From NCBI GenBank assembly GCA_900540865.1, contig UQHH01000002.1, forward strand, positions 1 through 64,000: a DNA stretch of 64,000 nucleotides. The letters run 5' to 3'. The notes beneath the pieces are model-generated. The model was not told where the DNA came from. It made no database searches and saw only the letters and a program-made list of their open reading frames with translations. This document shows positions 26,351-35,759 of this stretch, in pieces (within the stretch, counting starts at the first letter, position 1; every line of letters starts with the position of its first letter). The DNA comes from an uncultured Oscillospiraceae bacterium (GTDB lineage Bacteria; Bacillota; Clostridia; Oscillospirales; Acutalibacteraceae). Made by a program: the position numbers and the translations under genes.

Positions 26351-27862
26351 TTACTGGATGGGCTTCATCGTCGGGAACAGCAGTACGTCGCGGATAGAAG
26401 CGCTGTCGGTCAATAGCATAACGAGCCGGTCGATTCCCATGCCCATGCCGCCGGTCGGCGCCATGCCGTATTCGAGCGCGGTGATGAAATCCTCGTCTAT
26501 CATGTTGGCTTCCTCGTCGCCCGCCTCACGCAGCTTCAGCTGGTGCTCGAAGCGCCCGCGCTGGTCAATCGGGTCGTTTAGCTCGGTATACGCGTTTGCA
26601 AGCTCACGGCGCGTTATAAACAGCTCAAACCGCTCTACGAGCTCGGGCGTACCCTTCTTGCGCTTGGTAAGCGGAGAAACCTCGACCGGGTAGTCATAAA
26701 TGAATGTAGGCTGCAAAAGCTGCTCTTCTACGTATTCTTCAAACGCGGTATTGAGGATATTGCCCCAGGTATCTGTCTTCTTAACCTCAAGATGGAGCTT
26801 TTCGGCCGCTTCCTTTGCTTTTTCCGTATCGCCGGTGAACGCGCCGAAATCCACGCCCGCGTATTTCTTTACCGCGTCAATCATCGTCATGCGCGCAAAC
26901 GGCAGCTTCAGGCTGATTTCCTCACCCTGGTAGGTGATTTGTTCCGTGTCGTTGACCGCAAGGCACGCTTTGTTGATAAGCTCCTCCGTAATATCCATCA
27001 TGCCGTTGTAGTCGGTGTACGCCTGGTAAAGCTCGATGGTTGTAAATTCCGGGTTGTGCTTGACGTCCATACCCTCGTTGCGGAACAGCCTGCCGATTTC
27101 ATACACGCGCTCCATGCCGCCGACAATCAGGCGCTTTAAGTAAAGCTCCGGCGCAATCCTCAAATACAGGTCGATATCGAGCGTGTTGTGGTGTGTGATG
27201 AACGGCCTTGCAGCGGCGCCGCCCGCGATGGTATTTAAAATAGGCGTTTCCACCTCGATAAAGCTCTTGTCGTCAAGGCACTGGCGGATGGTCTTGATTA
27301 TTTTGCTGCGCTTGACGAAGGTATCCTTTACCTCGGGATTTACCATCAAATCGACGTAACGCTGGCGGTAGCGCAGGTCTGTGTCCTTTAATCCATGGAA
27401 TTTGTCGGGCAATGGCAGCAGGGATTTAGCAAGGAGCGTGACCTCCTTTGCGTGGACGGAGATTTCCCCCCTGCGCGTGCGGAACACAAAGCCCGTGACC
27501 TCGAGAATATCGCCGATGTCCCATTTGGACATACCGGCGTAGGCCTCCTCGCCAATATCGTTGATTCTAGTGTATACCTGCATGCGACCGCTGCGGTCAT
27601 GGATGTCGATAAATGTCGCCTTTCCCATGTCGCGCCAGCTCATAATGCGACCCGCAATGCAGACGTCCTTATTTTCGAGCGTTTCAAAATTGTCGCGGAT
27701 TTCCTGCGCGAGCGTGTCGCGCTTGCTCACCGTCACCTCGAACGGGTCGCCGCCCTCCTGCTGGAGCGCTGTGAGCTTGTCCCTCCTGATTTGTAGCAGC
27801 TCGCTTAAATCCTGTTCCTGCTCCGGCGCCGTACCGTTTGCCGGGGTTGTGTTCTCTGCCAT
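26351..27862 (-). CDS. lysS: Lysyl-tRNA synthetase, class II
   Basis: It charges tRNA-Lys. The ATG at 27862 (MAENTTPAN) has GGAGG nine bases upstream; the longer in-frame start at 27928 runs through the greA terminator hairpin and is rejected. The 503-residue product has the OB-fold anticodon-binding domain (about 60-165: GRIMSWRDMGKATFIDI) and class II motifs: motif 2 as RNEGMDVKHNPEFT and motif 3 as GMGIDRLVMLLT. It follows greA by 80 bp on the same strand, a common clostridial order. Confidence 0.97.
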   Translation of the reverse strand: MAENTTPANGTAPEQEQDLSELLQIRRDKLTALQQEGGDPFEVTVSKRDTLAQEIRDNFETLENKDVCIAGRIMSWRDMGKATFIDIHDRSGRMQVYTRINDIGEEAYAGMSKWDIGDILEVTGFVFRTRRGEISVHAKEVTLLAKSLLPLPDKFHGLKDTDLRYRQRYVDLMVNPEVKDTFVKRSKIIKTIRQCLDDKSFIEVETPILNTIAGGAAARPFITHHNTLDIDLYLRIAPELYLKRLIVGGMERVYEIGRLFRNEGMDVKHNPEFTTIELYQAYTDYNGMMDITEELINKACLAVNDTEQITYQGEEISLKLPFARMTMIDAVKKYAGVDFGAFTGDTEKAKEAAEKLHLEVKKTDTWGNILNTAFEEYVEEQLLQPTFIYDYPVEVSPLTKRKKGTPELVERFELFITRRELANAYTELNDPIDQRGRFEHQLKLREAGDEEANMIDEDFITALEYGMAPTGGMGMGIDRLVMLLTDSASIRDVLLFPTMKPIQ

Positions 27863-27896
27863 CTTTACGTCCTCCTCATATCCTGGGTTAAGAAGC

Positions 27897-27925
27897 AAAC
27901 GGGCGTGCCGGGGGCACGCCCGTTT
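27897..27925 (-). terminator. Hairpin between greA and lysS
   Basis: AAACGGGCGTGCC and GGCACGCCCGTTT form a perfect 13-bp stem, 18 bp after the greA stop. The T run is short (GTTT), so partial read-through into lysS is plausible. Confidence 0.7.
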
Positions 27926-27942
27926 CATTTAAAAGCTCTGCG

Positions 27943-28416
27943 TTACTTACTGATTTCCAGCACCTCGTACTCGCTCACACCAGCCGGCGTTTCTACCGAA
28001 ACACGCTCGCCGACCTTTTTGCCGAGCAAAAATTTGCCGACCGGCGATTCGTCGGAAATACGGCCCTTGAGCGGGTCGGCCTCGTTCGAGCCGACAATCT
28101 GGTACACGTTTTCCCTGCCGGCTGAGTGGTTCATAACCTTCACCTTGGATCCAACATGAATTAATTCCGTGCTGATTTCATTTTCATCTATGATTTTAAC
28201 GTTCTTGAGCATCGTCTCAATGGTTGCAATTCTGGATTCCACCATTGCCTGCTCGTTTTTCGCCTCGTCGTATTCACTGTTCTCCGAAAGGTCGCCGAAG
28301 GAAAGCGCAACCTTGATTTTTTCCGCGATTTCTTTTCTGCGGACTGTTTTGAGCATATCGAGCTCGTCCTCCAGGTTTTTGAGCCCCTCGTTTGTAAGCA
28401 ATACCTGTTTCTGCAT
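27943..28416 (-). CDS. greA: Transcription elongation factor GreA
   Basis: It binds in the RNA polymerase secondary channel and stimulates cleavage of backtracked RNA. The ATG at 28416 gives 157 residues, matching E. coli GreA (158), with AGGGTGG about eight bases upstream; the GTG at 28428 overlaps that site. The N-terminal coiled coil carries the acidic tip in GDLSENSEYDEAK, and the C-terminal FKBP-like domain has SPVGKFLLGKKVGE. It has its own perfect promoter and is followed by lysS. Confidence 0.97.
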   Translation of the reverse strand: MQKQVLLTNEGLKNLEDELDMLKTVRRKEIAEKIKVALSFGDLSENSEYDEAKNEQAMVESRIATIETMLKNVKIIDENEISTELIHVGSKVKVMNHSAGRENVYQIVGSNEADPLKGRISDESPVGKFLLGKKVGERVSVETPAGVSEYEVLEISK

Positions 28417-28514
28417 GGCTTTTACCACCCTTTTCGGTTAATTTACAGGACGCCTTTTCAAAGGTGCCTATTTACACTTGAATTTTTCAATACAGATGTT
28501 TACATATAAGCTTT

Positions 28515-28543
28515 ATTATAGACAGCGCCGCGGCCTGTGTCAA
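28515..28543 (-). promoter_or_regulatory. Consensus promoter of greA
   Basis: On the minus strand: TTGACA, 17-bp spacer, TATAAT, a perfect vegetative promoter about 100 bp before the greA ATG. The remaining gap to the divergent HAD gene (up to 28750) holds nothing else that I can support. Confidence 0.9.
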
Positions 28544-28750
28544 GTATTTATCCCATTTCTTCCGCATTTTTATGCGTTTCCAAGCTGCGGTTTCCATTTT
28601 CCTTTTTTTATCTGGAAATCCGCCGGTTTTATGTATATTTACCTAAAAAAGCGGGAATGCCCTGTCAAAAAAAGCATGATTTTCAATCTATAAATCCAAT
28701 TGCATCTGTGGTATTATATTATAGACTTTTTATGCGAAGGATGAGACGCT

Positions 28751-29464
28751 ATGAATACAGTCCTTTTTGATTTAGACGGGACGATGCTTCCGATGGACCA
28801 GGACGTCTTTGCGCACGGCTATTTTACGGAGCTTGCAAAAAAATTTGCAGCATATGGACTGGACGGAAAAAAACTCGTGGAATGCGTCTGGGCAGGCACA
28901 AGGGAAATGATAAAGAACGACGGCTCCATGACGAACGAGGAGCGCTTCTGGAAAACCTTTGCCGCTTTGATGGGAGAGGACATTTTAAAGCTTCGCCCGC
29001 AGTTCGACGAATTCTACCGCAAGGAGTTCAACAACGTGCAGGAAAAAATGGGCTATACCCCGCTTGCCGCGGAGTGCCTTACAATCCTCCGGGACAAGGG
29101 CTACCGCCTGATTGCGGCCACCAACCCGATTTTCCCAAAGGACGGGACGTTGAACCGCATGCGCTGGGCGGGCGTAGACCCAGAGCTGTTTGAAATAATT
29201 ACAACGTACGAAGCCTGCTCCTACAGCAAGCCGAACCTCAAATATTACGAGTCCCTGCTGCAAACGGCCGGGCTTGAAGCGCGCGACTGCCTGATGGTCG
29301 GCAACGACCTGCGCGAGGACATGTGCGCGGGCGAGCTTGGAATCGATACTTACCTCATTACCGACTGCATGATTGCAGATAAGGACGCGGACCTCTCGCA
29401 GATTAAGCATGGAAGCTATGAGGAATTCAAGGCTTACGCCTCTTCCCTGCCCGATTTAAATTAA
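28751..29464 (+). CDS. HAD-superfamily hydrolase
   Basis: A 237-residue cytoplasmic phosphatase-type protein. HAD motif I is DLDGT (8-12; canonical DxDGT, nucleophile Asp8), motif II is the TN in IAATNP, the motif III lysine is in YSKPNLKYY, and motif IV is GNDLREDM. A helical cap lies between motifs I and II (about 15-95), as in C1-capped phosphoglycolate phosphatase-like members. Substrate is not predictable. AAGGATGAG precedes the ATG. The 50-bp gap to the next gene suggests co-transcription. Confidence 0.9.
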   Translation: MNTVLFDLDGTMLPMDQDVFAHGYFTELAKKFAAYGLDGKKLVECVWAGTREMIKNDGSMTNEERFWKTFAALMGEDILKLRPQFDEFYRKEFNNVQEKMGYTPLAAECLTILRDKGYRLIAATNPIFPKDGTLNRMRWAGVDPELFEIITTYEACSYSKPNLKYYESLLQTAGLEARDCLMVGNDLREDMCAGELGIDTYLITDCMIADKDADLSQIKHGSYEEFKAYASSLPDLN

Positions 29465-29514
29465 TACGTTAAAAACACGGAATTGAATACAGCTATGAAA
29501 GGTAAGGAATCACC

Positions 29515-30909
29515 ATGAATTACGACGTTATCATCGTCGGCGCGGGGCCAGCGGGCATTTTTACCGCGATTGAGATGGTCAAGCGCGGCACACATAAAAA
29601 AATTGCTATTCTCGAAAAAGGCCGCCCTGTCGAAAAGCGCAGCTGTCCCAAGCTCAAGACGAAAACCTGCATGAACTGTAAGCCGTACTGCCACATTACG
29701 ACCGGCTTTTCAGGCGCGGGCGCGTTTTCGGACGGCAAGCTGTCGTTAAGCTATGAGGTCGGCGGAGATTTGCCGACGCTCATCGGCGAGGATTTGGCGC
29801 AGGAGACAATTGATTATACCGACCAGATTTACCTGGAGTTCGGCGCGTCCCGAAAGGTAGAGGGCGTCGGGCAGGATGAAAAGGTCAAGGAAATCCGCAA
29901 AAAGGCGATTCAATCGGGCCTAAAGCTTGTGGACTGCCCTATCCGCCATCTCGGCACCGAAAAGGCGCAAACGCTCTATAAAAGCATTGAAAGCTGGCTA
30001 TTGGAGCACGGGGTGGAAATCCTGTTCGGCTACGCGTGCCGTGATTTAATCATCGAGGACAGCGTGTGTAAGGGCGTCGTGGCGCAAAACGTATACGAAA
30101 GGGACGAAACGCTTACAATAAATGGGCAGGACGTCATCGTCGCGACGGGACGCAAGGGCGCTGACTGGCTTGAGAAGGTCTGCGTGGAGCACGACATCGC
30201 CCACCAGCCCGGAACGGTCGACATCGGCGTGCGCATAGAGGTGCGCAACGAGGTCATGGAGGAGGTAAACGAGGTCCTCTATGAGTCGAAGCTTATCGGT
30301 TATCCAAAGCCCTTTAAAAACAAGGTGCGCACCTTCTGTCAGAATCCCGGCGGCTTTGTCAGCCAGGAGAATTACGACAACAACCTGGCCGTCGTCAACG
30401 GCCACTCCTATAAGGATATCAAATCGAACAACACGAATCTTGCCATATTGTGCTCCCATAACTTTACCGAGCCCTTCAACCAGCCGATTGCCTACGCGCA
30501 GAAGGTCGGCGAGCTTACCAATATGCTCGCAAACGGCCATATCCTCGTGCAGCGCTACGGCGACATTCTCGACGGCAAGCGCACCTGGCCGAAGGAGCTG
30601 AGCCAATCGAACGTCAGGCCCACTATACCGGACGCGGTCGCGGGCGATATTACCGCGGCTATGCCCTACCGCGCGATGATGAACATCATCAATTTTATCC
30701 AGGCGGTAGACCACGTCGTACCGGGCTTTGCGAGCACCGAAACGCTGCTTTATTCCCCGGAGCTTAAATTTTACAGCAACCGCGTCAAGATGGACAAGGA
30801 CTTCAATACTAACATCAAGGGCCTGCACTGCCTGGGCGACTCCAGCGGATGGACGAGAGGCCTGATGATGGCGTCCGTCATGGGCGTTCTGATGGGCCGG
30901 AAGCTTTGA
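29515..30909 (+). CDS. FAD-dependent oxidoreductase (COG2509-like)
   Basis: A 464-residue flavoprotein with a Rossmann FAD-binding start YDVIIVGAGPAG (3-14) and a short cysteine-rich block (CPKLKTKTCMNCKPYC, about 44-59), followed by the family signature GFSGAGAFSDGK. The C-terminus has the flavin-binding GDSSGWTRGL. These features match the FAD-dependent dehydrogenases of COG2509, widespread in Firmicutes and uncharacterised; the cysteines could bind a metal or an Fe-S cluster. It lies 50 bp after the HAD hydrolase gene and 70 bp before the next promoter. No function can be assigned beyond redox chemistry. Confidence 0.85.
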   Translation: MNYDVIIVGAGPAGIFTAIEMVKRGTHKKIAILEKGRPVEKRSCPKLKTKTCMNCKPYCHITTGFSGAGAFSDGKLSLSYEVGGDLPTLIGEDLAQETIDYTDQIYLEFGASRKVEGVGQDEKVKEIRKKAIQSGLKLVDCPIRHLGTEKAQTLYKSIESWLLEHGVEILFGYACRDLIIEDSVCKGVVAQNVYERDETLTINGQDVIVATGRKGADWLEKVCVEHDIAHQPGTVDIGVRIEVRNEVMEEVNEVLYESKLIGYPKPFKNKVRTFCQNPGGFVSQENYDNNLAVVNGHSYKDIKSNNTNLAILCSHNFTEPFNQPIAYAQKVGELTNMLANGHILVQRYGDILDGKRTWPKELSQSNVRPTIPDAVAGDITAAMPYRAMMNIINFIQAVDHVVPGFASTETLLYSPELKFYSNRVKMDKDFNTNIKGLHCLGDSSGWTRGLMMASVMGVLMGRKL

Positions 30910-30978
30910 TTCTATCTTTTATTATTGAACGAAGTATCATATGCACTTGAAGCTGTTTGTTCGGTTTTTTGTGTATTA

Positions 30979-31007
30979 TTGACATTTTATACAGGATACA
31001 CTATAAT
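30979..31007 (+). promoter_or_regulatory. Consensus promoter of the sugar dehydratase-glmS unit
   Basis: TTGACA, 17-bp spacer, TATAAT, a perfect vegetative promoter. The leader to the ATG at 31127 is about 110 nt. Confidence 0.9.
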
Positions 31008-31126
31008 TAATTTATTGTACCTGTTCCATTTTGGACACCGTTCGCCGGTTTTTCCAACGTATGGGTATTACGCGCCGCTTCTTTTTCTATGTAAATGGAG
31101 CTGTGTCTATCAATCGAGGTATAAAA

Positions 31127-33058
31127 ATGATGAAAATCAATTCGAGAAAAATCATTCTCGCTTTGTCCGATATGTTTGTCATCGGCGTCAGTTCTCTTCT
31201 GTCCTACTACCTTCTCAATTTTCTGGGAGACGCCGGCGCGAAAATCATGCGTCCCGTCCAGCTTGCCGTCATCACCGTTCTGCTGATTATTTTATGCTTC
31301 GCGTTTTTACTGGTCAGCGGCGCATACGCAAAGCTTTGGCGGTATTTTAAGCTCAAGGACTATATTTCATGCTTTGCGGGGACGGCGCTGGGCAGCATCG
31401 TCGTATTCTTTCTATCCTACCTCATTTTCAGCGAACCCTATCTGATTTACTTTTGTATGCAGTTTCTGATGGGCACCATAGGGATTGTGCTGTTTCGCAT
31501 CCTCTTTCGCAAGACCTTCCTCGTTTTGGTTGACGAAGGAAAAAGCGAGCTGAAAAAGAGGACGCTCATCGTCGGCGCGGGGCAGGCCTGCAACCTGATA
31601 TTAAAGGAAATCGAGAACGCGAAAAAAGACCCGAACAACCCGTCGAACGAATACCTGCCGATTTGTATAGTAGACGACGACCCCAAAAAGCTAAAGTCCG
31701 AGGTACGCGGCATCCGCGTAATGGGCACGAGCGAGGATATTATCGACCTTTGCAGGGACGAGCAAATCGATTTGATTATTTTCGCCATCCCCTCCTGTAC
31801 CGAGGCGGAGCGGCGTTATATCCTCGACCTTTGCTCCGAAACCTCTTGTAAAATAAAAATCGTCCCGTATTTAAGCCAGCTTTTTTTCGACGGCGACCAG
31901 CTGAACCTGCTGCACCAGATTTCCGACATCAAGGTGGAGGACCTTTTGGGCCGTGAGCCGATAACCTTCGACAAAAAGGACATTCGCTCCTTTATCAAAG
32001 ATAAGGTCTGTATGATTACGGGCGGCGGCGGCTCTATTGGCTCGGAGCTTACCCGCCAGATTGCGAAATACGGCCCGAAGCAGATTGTCATTGTCGATAT
32101 TTACGAAAACAACGCCTACGACATCCAGCAGGAGCTTCTGATGGAGCACGGCGAGGATATTAACCTGGTCACGCTGATTTGCTCTGTGCGCGACTACGAA
32201 AAAATGAAGCTCGTTTTTGAAAAGTACAAGCCGCAGCTCGTGTTCCACGCGGCTGCGCATAAGCATGTACCGCTGATGGAAACCTCCCCGGAGGAGGCCG
32301 TCAAGAACAACGTTATCGGCACGTTCAACGTGGCCTCCCTTTCAGAGTTTTACAACGTGGAAAAGTTCGTCATGATTTCCACCGACAAGGCGGTCAACCC
32401 CACGAACGTTATGGGCGCGACAAAGCGCTGCTGCGAGATGATTGTGCAGTATATGGCGCAGTTCGGCAATACGAAGACGGAATTTGTCACGACGCGCTTC
32501 GGCAACGTGCTCGGCTCGAACGGCTCGGTCATCCCGCTTTTTAAGCGGCAGATTGAAAGCGGCCGTCCGATTACCGTAACGCACCCCGACATTATCCGCT
32601 ATTTCATGACCATCCCGGAGGCTGTTTCGCTTGTATTGCAGGCGGCTTCCATGGCGCACGGCGGTGAAATTTTCGTCCTGGATATGGGCGCGCCCGTCAA
32701 GATAACGACGCTCGCAGAAAACCTCATCCGCATGTACGGCAAGGTTCCCTACAAGGATGTTGAAATCAAATTTACAGGTCTTCGTCCCGGCGAAAAGCTC
32801 TTCGAGGAGCTTTTAATGGACGAGGAAGGACTCAAAGCCACCGCGAACAAAAAAATCTTTATTGGAAACCAGATTCCCATCGATTCGGGTGAATTTATAG
32901 AAAAGCTTACAAAGCTCAAAAAATCCGCGCTTGCTAACGATTCGGATAAAACGCTTTCCGTTTTAAGCGATATTGTCCCGACGTTCCACCACGTAACCAA
33001 CGGAAAGCAGGCACAGGAGAATTTGACAGATGACATAAAAAAGGAACCGTCTGAATAA
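31127..33058 (+). CDS. Membrane-bound nucleotide-sugar 4,6-dehydratase/epimerase (CapD/PglF/WbpM type)
   Basis: The ATG at 31127 is set by GAGGT six bases upstream and gives 643 residues. Four membrane helices fill about the first 125 residues, followed by a CoA-binding-like Rossmann domain (TLIVGAGQACN). The large SDR domain follows, with NAD-binding TGGGGSIGSE and the block STDKAVNPTNVMGATKR typical of UDP-GlcNAc 4,6-dehydratases such as PglF, WbpM and FlaA1. The family makes UDP-4-keto-6-deoxy sugars for capsule, teichoic or glycoprotein glycans. glmS starts 40 bp downstream, so precursor supply and use may be co-transcribed. Confidence 0.92.
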   Translation: MMKINSRKIILALSDMFVIGVSSLLSYYLLNFLGDAGAKIMRPVQLAVITVLLIILCFAFLLVSGAYAKLWRYFKLKDYISCFAGTALGSIVVFFLSYLIFSEPYLIYFCMQFLMGTIGIVLFRILFRKTFLVLVDEGKSELKKRTLIVGAGQACNLILKEIENAKKDPNNPSNEYLPICIVDDDPKKLKSEVRGIRVMGTSEDIIDLCRDEQIDLIIFAIPSCTEAERRYILDLCSETSCKIKIVPYLSQLFFDGDQLNLLHQISDIKVEDLLGREPITFDKKDIRSFIKDKVCMITGGGGSIGSELTRQIAKYGPKQIVIVDIYENNAYDIQQELLMEHGEDINLVTLICSVRDYEKMKLVFEKYKPQLVFHAAAHKHVPLMETSPEEAVKNNVIGTFNVASLSEFYNVEKFVMISTDKAVNPTNVMGATKRCCEMIVQYMAQFGNTKTEFVTTRFGNVLGSNGSVIPLFKRQIESGRPITVTHPDIIRYFMTIPEAVSLVLQAASMAHGGEIFVLDMGAPVKITTLAENLIRMYGKVPYKDVEIKFTGLRPGEKLFEELLMDEEGLKATANKKIFIGNQIPIDSGEFIEKLTKLKKSALANDSDKTLSVLSDIVPTFHHVTNGKQAQENLTDDIKKEPSE

Positions 33059-33098
33059 ATATCAAGCGGTGCGATTTTTCTATATGGAGGTAAAAAGT

Positions 33099-34922
33099 AT
33101 GTGTGGTATTGTCGGTTACGTCGGCTACAGGGACTGCAGCGACGTGCTCGTAAGCGCCCTCTCGAAGCTTGAGTACAGGGGCTACGACTCCGCGGGCATC
33201 GCCGTCTTTGACGAGGGCGAAATCAAGGTCGCCAAATCAAAGGGCAGGCTCAAGGATTTGGAAGCGAAAATGGAGAAGGAAGGCAAGCCGCAGGGCAAGG
33301 CCGGTATCGGGCATACGCGCTGGGCGACGCACGGCGAGCCGTCCGACCGCAACTCCCATCCCCACAGCGGGGAAAAGGTTTCGATTGTACATAACGGTAT
33401 TATCGAAAATTACAAGGAATTAAAGGAATTCCTCCTGCGCAAGGGACGGAATTTTTTAAGCGACACCGACACCGAGGTGGTCGCGCAGATGCTGGGCTAC
33501 TATTACGACGGCGACCCAATCGATACGATTATCCATGTCATCAAGGAGCTGGAGGGCTCGTTTGCGCTGGGAATCGTCTTCCAGGATTTCCCCGATACGG
33601 TTTACGCCGTGCGCAGGGAAAGCCCACTGATTGTCGGCGTGGGCAAGGACGAGAGCTTTATCGCGTCAGACGTTCCCGCTATCCTCAAATATACAAAGGA
33701 CTACTATTTGCTCGAGCACGATGAAATTGCCGTGCTGACGCACGATGACATCGATATTTATGACACGCACCACCAATTGGTCGAAAAGGAGCTCAAGACC
33801 GCTGACTGGGATATGGACGCGGCGGAAAAATGCGGCTATGAGCATTTTATGATTAAGGAAATCCACGAGCAGCCGGCCTCCATCAATATGACGGTAAAGC
33901 CGCGCATTACAGACGGCCTGCCAAATCTGGAGGAATGCGGGATTACGCCCGAAAAGCTTACGGAGTACAAAAATATCCATGTCGTTGCGTGCGGCACCGC
34001 GATGCACGCCGGCATGGTAGGAAAATATGTGATTGAAAAGCTCGCGCGCGTCCCTGTATCGGTGGACATCGCGTCTGAGTTCCGCTACCGCGACCCGCTC
34101 GTCGGGGAGGGCGACCTCGTTATTATCATTTCCCAATCGGGTGAAACGGCAGACAGCCTGGCCGCCATGCGCCTCGCCAAAAAGCTCGGCGCGCAGACGC
34201 TCGCCATCGTAAACGCAAAGGGCAGCTCCATCGCAAGAGAGGCCGATATGCTCATTTATACGCACGCCGGCCCGGAAATCGCGGTCGCTTCTACAAAGGC
34301 GTATATTGTCCAGCTTTCCGTCATGTACCTGTTCGCGTTTGAGCTTGCGCTTGCAAAGGGAACCATTGATGAAGGAAAGTGCCGCGAGCTTACAGCGGCG
34401 CTGCTTGAAACGCCCGCGCTGATTGAACAGGTCCTTGAAAACGACAAGGAAGACGTCCAGTTTATATCGAACCAGCTCATAACGGCCGACAGCCTGCTGT
34501 ATATCGGCAGAGGGCTTGACTACGCGCTGAGCATGGAGGGCTCCCTGAAGCTCAAGGAAATCTCCTATATCCATTCCGAAGCATACGCGGCGGGCGAGCT
34601 CAAGCACGGAACGATTTCCCTGATTACGAAAGACATGCCGGTTATTGCCGTCGCAACGCAGGCCGCACTGCTTGAAAAGACCGTCAGCAATATCAAAGAA
34701 GTCAAGGCGCGCGGCGCGAAGGTTGTGCTGGTGTGCCGGGAGGACTTCAATGTAGATGAAGAAGCCTATGATTACCTGATTCAGATTCCGAAAACCTGCG
34801 AGCTCCTTACCCCAATGCTTACCGCCGTCCCGCTGCAGTTGATTGCCTACTATACGGCGGTGCTGCGCGGCAACGACGTCGACAAGCCCAGGAACCTTGC
34901 AAAATCGGTCACTGTCGAATAA
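33099..34922 (+). CDS. glmS: Glutamine-fructose-6-phosphate aminotransferase (isomerizing)
   Basis: It makes glucosamine-6-phosphate, the first committed step to UDP-GlcNAc. The ATG at 33099 gives MCGIVGYVG; Cys2 is the N-terminal glutaminase nucleophile after Met removal, and GGAGG lies eight bases upstream. The 607-residue protein has a glutaminase domain (about 1-215, with HTRWATHG and SDTDTEV), two SIS sugar-isomerase domains (ISQSGETADS; SEAYAAGELKHG) and the conserved C-terminal NLAKSVTVE. The usual Gram-positive glmS ribozyme is not possible here: only 40 bp separate it from the upstream gene. It ends at a terminator. Confidence 0.97.
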   Translation: MCGIVGYVGYRDCSDVLVSALSKLEYRGYDSAGIAVFDEGEIKVAKSKGRLKDLEAKMEKEGKPQGKAGIGHTRWATHGEPSDRNSHPHSGEKVSIVHNGIIENYKELKEFLLRKGRNFLSDTDTEVVAQMLGYYYDGDPIDTIIHVIKELEGSFALGIVFQDFPDTVYAVRRESPLIVGVGKDESFIASDVPAILKYTKDYYLLEHDEIAVLTHDDIDIYDTHHQLVEKELKTADWDMDAAEKCGYEHFMIKEIHEQPASINMTVKPRITDGLPNLEECGITPEKLTEYKNIHVVACGTAMHAGMVGKYVIEKLARVPVSVDIASEFRYRDPLVGEGDLVIIISQSGETADSLAAMRLAKKLGAQTLAIVNAKGSSIAREADMLIYTHAGPEIAVASTKAYIVQLSVMYLFAFELALAKGTIDEGKCRELTAALLETPALIEQVLENDKEDVQFISNQLITADSLLYIGRGLDYALSMEGSLKLKEISYIHSEAYAAGELKHGTISLITKDMPVIAVATQAALLEKTVSNIKEVKARGAKVVLVCREDFNVDEEAYDYLIQIPKTCELLTPMLTAVPLQLIAYYTAVLRGNDVDKPRNLAKSVTVE

Positions 34923-34937
34923 TTGAATGCTTTGTAT

Positions 34938-34970
34938 GGCGCCGGATTTAACTCCGGCGTCTTTTTTTGA
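34938..34970 (+). terminator. Terminator of glmS
   Basis: CGCCGGA and TCCGGCG pair around TTTAAC, followed by TCTTTTTTT. Confidence 0.85.
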
Positions 34971-34975
34971 TTTTA

Positions 34976-35010
34976 TTGTCAACTCAATTTCACTAATTTA
35001 AGGTTGACAA
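34976..35010. promoter_or_regulatory. Putative BirA (biotin repressor) operator
   Basis: TTGTCAAC (34976-34983) and its exact reverse complement GTTGACAA (35003-35010) form a two-fold symmetric site with a 19-bp centre. The right half covers the -35 box of the bioY promoter. Spaced TTGT-AAC/GTT-ACAA palindromes in front of bioY are the known biotin-repressor sites in Firmicutes, so biotin-bound BirA should shut off this gene. Confidence 0.75.
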
Positions 35011-35032
35011 TCAACATAAAAGCCTGTATACT
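35004..35032 (+). promoter_or_regulatory. Promoter of bioY
   Basis: TTGACA, 17-bp spacer, TATACT; the -35 lies inside the proposed BirA operator. Confidence 0.9.
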
Positions 35033-35058
35033 GTTTCCAGTGACAGGAGGGAAATTCA

Positions 35059-35598
35059 ATGGATAACACAAACCCTATGAAAAACACCAAAACCTACGCG
35101 ATTATTATTACCGCGCTGTTCGCGGCGCTGACCGCCGTTTTCTCCCAAATATCAATCCCTATCGGGCCTGTTCCGGTTAACCTTGCGCTTCTCGCCGTAT
35201 TTACCTCCGGCGGGCTGTTAAGCCCCAAGCGCGCCGTTTTATGCCAGGTGATTTACCTGCTGCTCGGTGCTGTGGGCGTTCCGGTATTTTCCGGCTTCCG
35301 CGGCGGGTTTGCCGTGCTTGCCGGGCCGACGGGCGGCTATGTCATCGGGTATATCGTCGCGGCGCTTACCATAGCCCTGCTGCTCAAGCGGCTCGGCAAA
35401 AAAATCCATACGGTAGTTCCATCCATTATCGCGGGGCTTGCGCTGTGCTACGCGTTCGGAACGGCGTGGTTTGTCATCAGCACCGGTACCGGTATATTGG
35501 AGGCTTTGATGATTTGCGTCGTGCCTTTCCTAATTGGTGACGCGGCAAAAATCGCCGCGGCGACGCTTCTTACCCTCCGGCTCAAAAAAGCAGTATAA
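35059..35598 (+). CDS. bioY: Biotin transporter substrate-binding subunit BioY
   Basis: The S component of an ECF-type biotin importer. The 179-residue protein has six hydrophobic segments and the BioY blocks SQISIPIGPVPVNLALLAVF, GAVGVPVFSGFRGG and GPTGGYVIGY. ECF ATPase and T components are not encoded nearby, so it probably shares a common energising module, or works alone as some BioY proteins do. The upstream BirA-like operator supports the assignment. Single-gene unit with its own terminator; the ATG has GGAGGG upstream. Confidence 0.95.
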   Translation: MDNTNPMKNTKTYAIIITALFAALTAVFSQISIPIGPVPVNLALLAVFTSGGLLSPKRAVLCQVIYLLLGAVGVPVFSGFRGGFAVLAGPTGGYVIGYIVAALTIALLLKRLGKKIHTVVPSIIAGLALCYAFGTAWFVISTGTGILEALMICVVPFLIGDAAKIAAATLLTLRLKKAV

Positions 35599-35606
35599 AT
35601 ATCTCT

Positions 35607-35645
35607 CCCCTGTGCTCAAGTTCGCTTTGGCACAGGGGATTTTTG
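35607..35645 (+). terminator. Terminator of bioY
   Basis: CCCCTGTGC and GCACAGGGG form a 9-bp stem with a 14-nt loop, then ATTTTTG. Confidence 0.85.
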
Positions 35646-35680
35646 TACCCTTCTGTAACCGGACTGTCATCTTCCTTCTA

Positions 35681-35709
35681 TTGACAATTCCGCCCCAAAA
35701 CTATATTAT
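35681..35709 (+). promoter_or_regulatory. Promoter of the FHA-SEDS/PBP operon
   Basis: TTGACA, 17-bp spacer, TATTAT; start codon about 50 bp downstream. Confidence 0.8.
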
Positions 35710-35759
35710 CATCTTAACAGAAAAATATCTCCTGTAGAAAAAAGGAGGCGGAAAGCCGA

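Noticed and set aside
33059..33098. glmS ribozyme upstream of glmS
   Set aside because: Only 40 bp lie between the genes, too short for the ribozyme core, and none of its helices are seen.
33666..34982. 438-codon minus-strand frame opposite glmS
   Set aside because: Shadow frame; the plus strand is unambiguous glmS.
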